Source: Synergistaceae bacterium
GTDB taxonomy: Bacteria; Synergistota; Synergistia; Synergistales; Synergistaceae
NCBI GenBank assembly: GCA_031283975.1
Contig: JAITAT010000001.1
Location: 1 to 5,538 of the forward strand
Reading direction: 5' to 3'
DNA: 5,538 nucleotides
Made by a program: the position numbers and the translations under genes. Positions 1-5,538 of the stretch are shown in pieces. Positions within the stretch are counted from its first letter, which is position 1, and the number at the start of each line of letters is the position of its first letter. The notes under the pieces were generated by a model that had not been told where the DNA came from, searched no databases, and saw nothing but the letters and a program-made list of their open reading frames with translations.

Positions 1-2242
1 CAGGGATAAACGCGGGGAGCTTCCGTGGAATCACAAGCTATCCTCCGTCGGATATCTCATAGATGACGCTCGGGAGTCGGGCATGTTGCTGGGTACGGAG
101 TTGCTGCTCATCCACCGTCTCATACAGGGGGCCGAAAGCCTGAAAGAGGCTCTCTCGGGCGCGCGAACGGAATGGCCGGTCTTTTCGCTGATATTGAAGA
201 ACCTGCACGACTTTTCCCGCGAAAAAGAAGCTCTGTCCGTCATAGAGGACGATGGTTATCTTCGCGACGCGGCATCCGATCGCCTGAGACGCATACGGGA
301 GGGTGTGCGGCGCGTCAGGACTCAGATAAAAAGCAAAGGGCAGAACATCCTGTCGGATCCGTCAGTGGCTGGCATGCTTCAGGAACGGGTGTTGTCGCTG
401 CGGAATGGGCGGCACGCCGTACTCGTCAGGGCCGACGCCGCGCCGAATTTTCCGGGTCTGGTGATGGAGCGGTCCGGTTCGGGAAACAGCGTCTACATGG
501 AACCGCATTCTCTGATAGAACTGAATAACGAACACGCTATTCTCTCGGACGACGAGAACACGGAGGAGCGGCGCATATTCCGCAAACTCACCGGGCGGAT
601 AATGGAGCGCGCCGGAGCGATCATCGAAGCCGAACGGGCGCTCGGACTGACGGACCTCTTTTACGCGCTGTCCGAAAAAGTCCGGCGGGATAAGTGGCGC
701 GTCCCTATCTTTTCAAACGCCTCAGTATTCGATTTCAGGCGCGCGAAACATCCCCTGCTGCGCGAATGCGCCGTACCAATAGATATATTCTGCGGTGAAA
801 ATTTTCGAATCCTCGTGGTGACCGGGCCGAATACGGGCGGCAAAACGGTGGCGCTCAAGACGGCGGGAGTCTGCGTCTGTCTCGGGTGGTACGGTTTCCC
901 GATTCCCGCGGGAGAGGAGTCCGTTCTGGGCAACATCGGAGATATACGGTGCGATATCGGCGACGAACAGAGCATCGAGCAGAGTCTTTCCACGTTCAGC
1001 GCTCATATTTCGCAGACCATGAAGATCCTCGACGCCGCCGCCGGGAATTCCCTGATACTGCTCGACGAACTGGGGGCAGGGACCGATCCGGACGAAGGCG
1101 CGGCATTGGGTATAGCGGTACTCGACGAACTGCGCCGGAAAAAATCGCTCGTACTCGCGACCACCCATCACAACCCGATAAAGAGGTACGCTCTCACATG
1201 CCAGGGCGTCGAATCGGCGTCCGTGGAGTTCGACATAAATACCCTGTCGCCCTCGTATCGCCTTTTGATAGGTATCCCTGGGCGCAGCAACGCTCTCCTG
1301 ATAGCCGAAAAACTCGGAATGCCGAAGCATGTCTTGAACAGAGCTTATGACGCGCTGCAGAACAAAGAAGTGTCGATGGAGGAGATAATCGGCGAGCTTC
1401 AGGAAAAGCGCACCGCCATGGAGAGAGAAAGCGAGACGCTGGAAAGGACTCGCGCGGAGATAGAGCGCACAAAGGCGGAATACGAGACCGAACTGCGCGC
1501 GTTGGCGGACAGGAAGGATAAACTCCTCGAAGAAGCGGACAAAAAAGCGCTCGGTATTGTGGAAAACGCCGAGAAGACCGCCAAATCCCTCATAAAAACG
1601 ATGGAAACATCGGCGAGACCGGACGCTGACAGGCATCTCGGCAAGGCAAAAAAGCATTTCGACAAAATCAGAAAACAAACGGAACACAGAGAGGATGAAC
1701 GTCTCGAACACCGCTTCGCTATCGACTCAAAACCTCTCGAAACAGGAGAGACCGTCGTCGTTGCCGGTACATCCTCAATCGGAACCATCATCGAAATACG
1801 ACATGACACAGCCGTGGTGATTTCCGGGGTCGCCAGGATGGAAATGCCGCTGAAACTGCTTCGCCGCGCCTCGGGCGATGAGAAGAAATCGGCGGGGAAA
1901 GCCGCCCGTTCGGAGCGCAAAGGCGGCATAACGCTCTCCGCCGAGGACGGAAGCCGCGTCAAAATAACGGTTCCCCCTCCGCCAACCGGAGTGCCCTCGT
2001 CCATAATGATACGCGGCATGACTATAACCGAAGCCATGCCTATGGTCACGCTTTACCTCGACCGAGCGTACTGCGCCGGTTATGGGGAGGTGTCCGTCAT
2101 TCACGGCAGAGGCGAGGGGATTTTGAGACGCGAGGTGCAGGTGCTTTGCAAACACCTGCCTTACGTCGACGGCTACAGGCTCGGCGGAGAGGGGGAGGGC
2201 GGCTTCGGCGTCACTATCGTTCGGTTCAAAAGGCGAAATTAA
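1..2242 (+). CDS. mutS2: Endonuclease MutS2 / ribosome-collision ATPase (5'-truncated by window edge)
   Basis: The reading frame is open from base 2 with no stop, so the ATG at 83 is internal and the true start lies left of the window. 746 residues are visible; by recalled alignment to Bacillus MutS2 about 60 are missing. In visible-residue numbering: N-terminal core and clamp helices (1-about 240); Walker A GPNTGGKT (bases 824-847, residue 275 on); signature region SIEQSLSTFSAH (from 971); Walker B LILLDE with D355/E356 (bases 1064-1069); ATTHH switch histidine (from 1157); a charged coiled coil (about 1352-1610); a KOW-like beta domain (about 1721-1873); and a C-terminal Smr domain with HGRGEG (from 2102). 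The ATPase is intact. Family members bind collided ribosomes and split them (Bacillus) or suppress recombination (Helicobacter, Thermus); they do not perform MutS-type mismatch repair. The Smr motif usually read LDLR is IMIR here. The gene converges on secF. Confidence 0.97.
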   Translation, partial: RDKRGELPWNHKLSSVGYLIDDARESGMLLGTELLLIHRLIQGAESLKEALSGARTEWPVFSLILKNLHDFSREKEALSVIEDDGYLRDAASDRLRRIREGVRRVRTQIKSKGQNILSDPSVAGMLQERVLSLRNGRHAVLVRADAAPNFPGLVMERSGSGNSVYMEPHSLIELNNEHAILSDDENTEERRIFRKLTGRIMERAGAIIEAERALGLTDLFYALSEKVRRDKWRVPIFSNASVFDFRRAKHPLLRECAVPIDIFCGENFRILVVTGPNTGGKTVALKTAGVCVCLGWYGFPIPAGEESVLGNIGDIRCDIGDEQSIEQSLSTFSAHISQTMKILDAAAGNSLILLDELGAGTDPDEGAALGIAVLDELRRKKSLVLATTHHNPIKRYALTCQGVESASVEFDINTLSPSYRLLIGIPGRSNALLIAEKLGMPKHVLNRAYDALQNKEVSMEEIIGELQEKRTAMERESETLERTRAEIERTKAEYETELRALADRKDKLLEEADKKALGIVENAEKTAKSLIKTMETSARPDADRHLGKAKKHFDKIRKQTEHREDERLEHRFAIDSKPLETGETVVVAGTSSIGTIIEIRHDTAVVISGVARMEMPLKLLRRASGDEKKSAGKAARSERKGGITLSAEDGSRVKITVPPPPTGVPSSIMIRGMTITEAMPMVTLYLDRAYCAGYGEVSVIHGRGEGILRREVQVLCKHLPYVDGYRLGGEGEGGFGVTIVRFKRRN
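1721..1873 (+). other. KOW-like domain region of MutS2
   Basis: This segment between the coiled coil and the Smr domain contains a GETVVVAG...GTIIEIR...AVVISG...MEMPLKLL pattern. It matches the small beta-barrel found in MutS2 proteins (Bacillus has GDEVKVL...GTLLE...VQIGILKMKV at the same place). In the family this domain contributes to RNA or ribosome contact. The assignment rests on my recalled alignment, not a domain search. Confidence 0.7.
1988..2239 (+). other. C-terminal Smr domain of MutS2, with substituted LDLR motif
   Basis: The last 84 residues fit the Smr fold: a first strand SIMIRGMT, a helix ending in YLDRAYCAGYGEV, the strand-loop VSVIHGRGEGILR, and the end RLGGEGEGGFGVTIV. 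The HGxGxG loop and the C-terminal GEGGxGVTIV are kept. The first motif, normally LDLRG or LDLHG, reads IMIRG (bases 2003-2017), so the Asp implicated in Smr nuclease activity is Met while the Arg remains. In HGRGEG, Glu replaces the more usual Thr of HGKGTG. Confidence 0.9.
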
Positions 2243-2250
2243 GGATTCCG

Positions 2251-3138
2251 TCAGCTTCTCACCGGTTTTCGCAGATACCACTCGACCACGATCGAACTCG
2301 CTATGTATATTGAGCTGTATGTTCCCACCACTATGCCTATCAGAAAGGCGAAAGCGAGGTTCGATATCACCTCTCCGCCGAGAAAAAACATCGTCAGCAC
2401 CGGCAGCAGCGTCGTAAGCGACGTGTTTATAGTGCGTGACATGGTCTGGTTCACCGAGTCATTCACGAGCGTCACGATACCGTCCCTGTGCAGTTTGTTC
2501 CAGTTCTCGCGGACTCGATCCATGACGACTATGGTGTCGTTGAGCGAATAGCCTATAACGGTAAGGATGGCCGCTATGAAGGACGTGGATATCTCGCGCC
2601 CGGTAAGGCTGTAAGCGCCGAGCATTATTATGGAGTCGTGAATGAGGGCAGCTACCGCGGCCACGCCGAAACGGAAACGGAAACGGACGGCCATGTACGC
2701 GAGTATGGCGAGTATCGAAAGGCTGATTGCCACAGCCGCCTGCCTGCGCAGTTCCTGCCCGACCACCGGGCCGACGTTGTCGATTTTTCGCACGGTCACT
2801 TCGCCGAATCTGTCCCGCAGCGCCTCCAATATACTGCGCTGCGCGGCGGCGGTGGAGTCCTGATAACGGATGAGGATGCTTCCGTCGTCGTAAGCCTGTA
2901 TCGTGGCCTGGCTATGCCCTATATCGGCGAGAACGTTCCTTATTTCGCCGACATCCTCCGGGGGAGGGTCGAACGCCAGTTGAAGGGCGACCCCACCGGA
3001 AAAGTCTACGCTGTAATTCACTCCCTTTACCGACAGGGAGACGAGACTCACGATGATCGCCGCAATCGACAGTATCATCGCGAACTTTCGGTATTTCATC
3101 AAAGAGAGATTCAGTTTTGAAGCATCAAAAAGAGTCAT
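2251..3138 (-). CDS. secF: Protein translocase subunit SecF
   Basis: A complete 295-residue protein of normal SecF length. SecF and SecD form a membrane complex that uses the proton motive force to pull exported proteins out of SecYEG on the outer face. Visible: TM1 (about 17-36); DFSGG (45-49) opening the periplasmic domain; IDNVGPVVGQEL (119-130) just before TM2 (about 133-151); a basic loop RFRFRF (152-157); LIHD (165-168) in TM3; GYSLNDTIVVMDRVREN (196-212) at TM4, with the conserved D201; INTSLTTLLPVL (237-248) at TM5; and GTYSSIYIAS (272-281) in TM6. The ATG is preceded by GGTGG (bases 3144-3148) with a 5-base spacer. It starts 12 bases after the secD stop, so it is almost certainly co-transcribed. 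Another Met at residue 14 is possible but would remove the usual cytosolic N-region. Confidence 0.98.
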   Translation of the reverse strand: MTLFDASKLNLSLMKYRKFAMILSIAAIIVSLVSLSVKGVNYSVDFSGGVALQLAFDPPPEDVGEIRNVLADIGHSQATIQAYDDGSILIRYQDSTAAAQRSILEALRDRFGEVTVRKIDNVGPVVGQELRRQAAVAISLSILAILAYMAVRFRFRFGVAAVAALIHDSIIMLGAYSLTGREISTSFIAAILTVIGYSLNDTIVVMDRVRENWNKLHRDGIVTLVNDSVNQTMSRTINTSLTTLLPVLTMFFLGGEVISNLAFAFLIGIVVGTYSSIYIASSIVVEWYLRKPVRS

Positions 3139-3150
3139 TCAAACCACCGC

Positions 3151-4530
3151 CTACAGAACCAGATTCTTTTTTGAACGCAGCAGTATCTGAAGCAGAGCCC
3201 GCGTGACGACGATATTTCCGAACATCGCGGCGAGCACGCCGAGACTCAGAGTGACCGCGAAACCGCGTATGGGACCCGAACCGAAATAAAACAGCACTCC
3301 CGCGGCTATAAGAGTGGTGACGTTGGAATCGAGTATGACGACGAGCGCTTTCCGGAAACCGGAATCGAGAGCGGCCATGATGGTCTTGCCGGAACGGTAT
3401 TCCTCCTTCATGCGTTCATATATGAGAATGTTGCCGTCGACGGCCATTCCTATGGTGAGGATCACGCCTCCGATGCCCGGCAGGGTCAACGTCGCCCGAA
3501 GCAGGATGACGGCGGCCATGAGGATCAGCATCGCCGTGCCGAGCGCCACATCGGCCGCGATACCCAGAGTGCCGTAATAGACGAGCATAAAGACGGCGAC
3601 GAGACCCGCGCCTATGAGACCGGAGCGCACGCCGGAGCGTATCGAGTCCTCGCCCAGCGTCGGTCCGACCGATCTGTTCTCTATGACTTCGACCTCGACG
3701 GGCAGAGCGCCGGCCCTCAGCATGATGGAGAGACGGGATGCCTCGGAATCGGTGAAATTCCCCGTTATCCTTCCCTCGCCGCTTATTTTGGTCTGCACGA
3801 CCGGAGCCGATATCACCATGTCGTCGAGCACTATAGCTATCTGTTTCTGTATGTTGGCCGCGGTCGCTTTTTCAAAAGCGGCGGCGCCTTCCCGGTTGAA
3901 GCTTATCGCCACGGCGGCCTTGCCCAGTTCGTCACGGGTCATGGCTGCGTTACTGAGATCCTGGCCGGTGACGTAAATTTCTCCCAGAAGATACCGCCTG
4001 TTGTCCTCGTCGCGAGCTGGAAAGAGGGACGGGTTGTCTTTCGCGCTCTGATCGAACGAAACCTGGCTGCGCTCGAAAGTGTACATCAGCCCGTTCCAAT
4101 TTGATACCGCCCTGTTGTACGCTTCCTCGGTGGAATAATTTCGGCGCTCGACCTTCGGCGGCGGCGTAGGGCCGGCCTCCACGACCTGTCTGAACTGCAA
4201 AACGGCTGTGCGCCCTATGAGTTCGAGCGCCGCGGCGGGATCGTCGACGCCGGGCAAGTCCACCGCGACGCGATCCATGCCTTCGCGCTGTATCTGAGGC
4301 TCGGTGACGCCGTACTGATCCACTCTGTTACGGAGCACGGTTATCAGCCGTTCTATGCTGTCCTCCTCAAATGTGTTTCCGGAGAGTCCTTTCGCGAGGA
4401 GGACGATATGGACTCCTCCCTTGAGATCGAGTCCCAGTTTGACGCGTTCTTGTATCGGGAAAACGACCGCCGCCGCCGCAATGAACACTACTATGATAAT
4501 CGCAAGCCTGATCTTGTCTTTTTTCAGCAT
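3151..4530 (-). CDS. secD: Protein translocase subunit SecD
   Basis: A complete 459-residue membrane protein, partner of SecF. TM1 spans about 7-25. LGLDLKGG (32-39) is the SecD signature. The P1 periplasmic domain includes RNRVDQYGVTEPQIQ (67-81) and the YVTGQDL...AISFN segment (186-212), followed by LRAGALPVEV (271-280) and SVGPTLGEDSI (287-297). The five C-terminal membrane segments are near 301-318, 323-344, 350-366, 397-416 and 423-447. They carry GMAVDGNILIYERMKEE (361-377), with D365 as the conserved proton-pathway Asp, and LDSNVTTLIAA (400-410). The stretch 115-182, rich in Pro, Asn and Arg, looks longer than the common linker. The start is ATG; the only upstream Shine-Dalgarno-like string is GGGAAG at 4541-4546, 10 bases away, so translation may partly depend on coupling to yajC, whose stop is 25 bases upstream. 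Confidence 0.98.
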   Translation of the reverse strand: MLKKDKIRLAIIIVVFIAAAAVVFPIQERVKLGLDLKGGVHIVLLAKGLSGNTFEEDSIERLITVLRNRVDQYGVTEPQIQREGMDRVAVDLPGVDDPAAALELIGRTAVLQFRQVVEAGPTPPPKVERRNYSTEEAYNRAVSNWNGLMYTFERSQVSFDQSAKDNPSLFPARDEDNRRYLLGEIYVTGQDLSNAAMTRDELGKAAVAISFNREGAAAFEKATAANIQKQIAIVLDDMVISAPVVQTKISGEGRITGNFTDSEASRLSIMLRAGALPVEVEVIENRSVGPTLGEDSIRSGVRSGLIGAGLVAVFMLVYYGTLGIAADVALGTAMLILMAAVILLRATLTLPGIGGVILTIGMAVDGNILIYERMKEEYRSGKTIMAALDSGFRKALVVILDSNVTTLIAAGVLFYFGSGPIRGFAVTLSLGVLAAMFGNIVVTRALLQILLRSKKNLVL

Positions 4531-4555
4531 AGATTACACGCTTCCCGGCCGCGGC

Positions 4556-5122
4556 TCAATTTGTGGAATCGGAAGAGGTTTTGCTCTCGCCCGAAACGGT
4601 TTCGGGGGATTCCAGCAAAACCGCGTTTTCCTCCATAGAAACGCCGTCCTCCTGAGGTTTCGGCGAATCGCCGTCCGCCGCCGAGGTTTCCTTATTCTTG
4701 TCCGCCTCGGCGTCAACAGCCCTCTCGCGCTTTTTTTTCTTGAGTCTGCGAGGTTTCAGTTTGTCGTCTCCGCCTTCGCGCCTGGAGGAGACGGAACTTT
4801 TCAAAATCCGGGCCCTCACGCCATCGGCCAGTTCGATTATGTAAGAATCGTCCAGAACCTCGCAGATCTTCCCCAAAAAACCGCCGGCCGTCACCACAGT
4901 GTCTCCCCTGCCTATGGACGAGATCATCTTATCGTGCTGCTGCTGTTTTTTCTTCTGTGGGCGATACATCAGGAAGTAAAAAATCACTATGAAAAGAACG
5001 ATGGGGAGAGCCATTCCGGTTATGCTTTCCCTCGTGGCAGGCGCCGTCCCCCCGCCCTCTTCCGCCGCAAACCCCGCCGCGGGCAGCAATAACGCCGTCA
5101 TGACGCCAAATATTCGACTCAA
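4556..5122 (-). CDS. yajC: Preprotein translocase subunit YajC with long charged C-terminal tail
   Basis: YajC associates with SecDF at the inner membrane. The core is clear: LPIVLFIVIFYFLMYRPQKKKQQQ (39-62), a membrane helix plus basic edge, then GRGDTVVTAGGFLGKI (71-86) and the beta-strand region to ARILKSSVS (104-112). I chose the TTG at 5120-5122, giving 188 residues, because AGGAGGG sits 6 bases upstream. The product then begins with SRIFGVMTALLLPAAGFAAEE, a signal-peptide-like or extra membrane segment. In-frame alternatives are ATG 5140 (194 residues, overlapping that ribosome site) and ATG 5221 (221 residues, with its own AGGAGG). Typical YajC proteins are about 85-120 residues. Here a tail of roughly 75 residues follows, first basic (RRLKKKKRER, 125-134), then acidic and Ser/Asp/Glu-rich. 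The Lys codons form an A8 run. This is the first gene of the cluster, 25 bases before secD. Confidence 0.95.
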   Translation of the reverse strand: MSRIFGVMTALLLPAAGFAAEEGGGTAPATRESITGMALPIVLFIVIFYFLMYRPQKKKQQQHDKMISSIGRGDTVVTAGGFLGKICEVLDDSYIIELADGVRARILKSSVSSRREGGDDKLKPRRLKKKKRERAVDAEADKNKETSAADGDSPKPQEDGVSMEENAVLLESPETVSGESKTSSDSTN

Positions 5123-5128
5123 AAAAAA

Positions 5129-5135
5129 CCCTCCT
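5129..5135 (-). promoter_or_regulatory. Strong ribosome binding site that selects the yajC TTG start
   Basis: On the - strand the sequence is AGGAGGG followed by TTTTTT and then TTG (5122-5120). This is a complete anti-16S match at 6-base spacing. It lies inside the codons that would follow the ATG at 5138-5140, which argues against that ATG as the main start. The eight T residues 5128-5121 form the spacer and the first two bases of the start codon. Confidence 0.75.
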
Positions 5136-5165
5136 ATCATTTTATCCCAACTATTCCGCCCGAAC

Positions 5166-5174
5166 ATTTTAACA
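5166..5174 (-). promoter_or_regulatory. Candidate extended -10 promoter element for yajC-secD-secF
   Basis: The - strand reads TGTTAAAAT, that is TGn followed by TAAAAT, an extended -10 pattern, in the most AT-rich part of the intergenic region. Transcription would begin near 5159 and give a leader of about 37 bases carrying AGGAGGG, which fits the TTG start at 5122. No good -35 hexamer is visible at 16-18 bases; TTGGCG occurs but only 10 bases upstream. This is a pattern match only. Confidence 0.3.
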
Positions 5175-5220
5175 CGAATTTCGCCAATGGCTACATCGGC
5201 GTCGGAGAAATTGCGCGCCA

Positions 5221-5241
5221 TCCTCGAAACCTCCTCGAAAC
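5221..5241 (-). repeat. 10-base direct repeat with 11-base period, containing an AGGAGG site
   Basis: TCCTCGAAAC occurs at 5221-5230 and again at 5232-5241 on the + strand, separated by one base. On the - strand this reads GTTTCGAGGA twice and creates AGGAGG at 5235-5230, eight bases before an ATG at 5221-5219. That ATG is in frame with yajC, so the repeat may supply an alternative yajC ribosome site, or it may be a chance duplication just after the upstream terminator. Confidence 0.6.
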
Positions 5242-5244
5242 ATC

Positions 5245-5279
5245 AAAAGCGTCTCCGCCCTGTTTGAAGGCGGAGACGC
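5245..5279 (-). terminator. Rho-independent terminator downstream of ridA
   Basis: A perfect 11-bp inverted repeat, GCGTCTCCGCC (5249-5259) with GGCGGAGACGC (5269-5279), closes a 9-base loop. On the - strand it is followed by TTTT (5248-5245), then GATGTTT. It lies 21 bases after the ridA stop, the right place and orientation to end that transcript. On the + strand no T-run follows, so it is directional. The U-tract is short, so read-through into yajC is possible, and an attenuator role cannot be excluded. Confidence 0.8.
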
Positions 5280-5300
5280 CGGAATGAACTTATTTCCCCG

Positions 5301-5538
5301 TCACCTGTGGGCTATGACTTCTACCTCGACTCTGGCGTCTTTCGGCAGTCCGGCCGCCGCGACGCAGGAGCGCGCCGGAGGGTCGGAGGCGAAATATCCG
5401 CCGTAGACTTCGTTAAAGGCTTTGAAATCACCGATGTCGGACAGAAAAACCATGGTCTTCACCACATCCGAGAGAGAGAGTCCCTGCGACTTCAAAAGCG
5501 CGCACACGTTTTCGAGGGCCTGTTTTGTCTGCGAGGAG
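5301..5538 (-). CDS. ridA: RidA family (YjgF/YER057c/UK114) enamine/imine deaminase, C-terminal part
   Basis: The frame is open to the right edge; 78 residues are visible of a family length of about 125-130, so some 50 N-terminal residues are missing. RidA proteins are trimeric cytosolic enzymes that hydrolyse reactive enamines and imines such as 2-aminoacrylate released by PLP-dependent dehydratases. Visible family blocks are SSQTKQALENV at the edge, then LSLSDVVKTMVFLSDIGDF, FNEVYGGYF, DPPARSCVAAAGLPKDA and VEVEVIA. The Arg of PPARS (codon 5370-5372) corresponds to the substrate-carboxylate-binding Arg105 of enteric RidA, and the Glu of VEVIA (codon 5319-5321) to the conserved Glu120, so the site looks functional. 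Some family members lack deaminase activity, but those usually lose this Arg. The gene is followed by a terminator and probably forms a transcription unit separate from yajC. Confidence 0.95.
   Translation of the reverse strand, partial: SSQTKQALENVCALLKSQGLSLSDVVKTMVFLSDIGDFKAFNEVYGGYFASDPPARSCVAAAGLPKDARVEVEVIAHR

Noticed and set aside
83..85. ATG at 83 as the start of mutS2
   Set aside because: The frame is open to base 2 and the upstream codons continue the expected MutS2 N-terminal helices (LSSVGYLIDDARESG), so the start lies outside the window.
1648..1654. A AAA AAG heptamer in correct phase within mutS2
   Set aside because: It arises from an Ala-Lys-Lys stretch in the coiled coil; I saw no helpful stem and no sensible product from a shift. 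It shows that the heptamer alone is weak evidence, which tempers the yajC case.
722..1711. Long open frame on the - strand opposite mutS2
   Set aside because: It lies entirely antisense to a well-supported conserved gene and its translation shows no recognisable family; long antisense frames are expected in GC-rich coding DNA.
2488..3120. + strand open frame opposite secF
   Set aside because: It is antisense to conserved SecF, and the translation is an irregular mix with no domain or plausible ribosome site.
4531..4555. Regulatory hairpin between yajC and secD
   Set aside because: Only a short CCGCGG palindrome is present, with no extended stem or T-run; the gap looks like a plain intra-operon spacer.
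4874..4880. T TTT TTG slippery-like heptamer in the yajC core
   Set aside because: A -1 shift here would destroy the conserved beta region and no stimulating element is evident; the codons simply encode Gly-Phe-Leu.
4355..5092. + strand open frame of 245 codons opposite secD and yajC
   Set aside because: It is a shadow of the two conserved - strand genes; its hydrophobic stretch is a by-product of complementing signal and membrane-helix codons.
5139..5144. TAAAAT as a -10 element for yajC
   Set aside because: It would place the transcription start on top of the AGGAGGG ribosome site, leaving no usable leader for the TTG start.

Overview
The window is an ordinary bacterial housekeeping segment. 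It holds four recognisable functions and only about 180 bases of clear non-coding DNA. On the + strand, the 3' nine-tenths of mutS2 runs from the left edge to 2242. On the - strand, reading right to left, come the 3' end of a RidA-family gene (cut by the right edge), a 178-base intergenic region, and then the protein-export cluster yajC-secD-secF. secF and mutS2 converge with 8 bases between their stop codons.

The organism is a bacterium with moderately high GC that nonetheless favours ATA for isoleucine in the stretch I counted. MutS2 is widespread in Firmicutes, Synergistota, Thermotogota, Bacteroidetes and epsilon-proteobacteria and absent from typical enteric bacteria. SecD and SecF are separate genes, not a SecDF fusion, and YajC has an apparent signal-like N-terminus. 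My best guess is Synergistota. This is inference from the overall look of the proteins and was not tested by a search.

Region by region: (1) 1-2242, MutS2 with core/clamp region, complete ABC-type ATPase, coiled coil, KOW-like domain and C-terminal Smr domain. (2) 2251-5122, three closely spaced genes (gaps of 25 and 12 bases) for the YajC-SecD-SecF accessory complex, which works with SecYEG to drive late steps of export. (3) 5123-5300, the yajC upstream region, with a perfect 11-bp hairpin followed by a short U-tract (probable ridA terminator), an 11-base-period direct repeat containing a Shine-Dalgarno-like core, a weak extended -10 candidate, and a second very strong ribosome binding site in front of a TTG codon. 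(4) 5301-5538, the RidA C-terminal part.

I see no mobile element, CRISPR array, RNA gene, toxin-antitoxin pair or defence system, and no new multi-gene system. The points worth a second look are small: an Smr domain whose conserved LDLR aspartate is replaced by Met, an unusually long charged tail on YajC, a dnaX-type slippery run in yajC that would yield a tail-less protein by -1 frameshifting, and competing in-frame starts for yajC.
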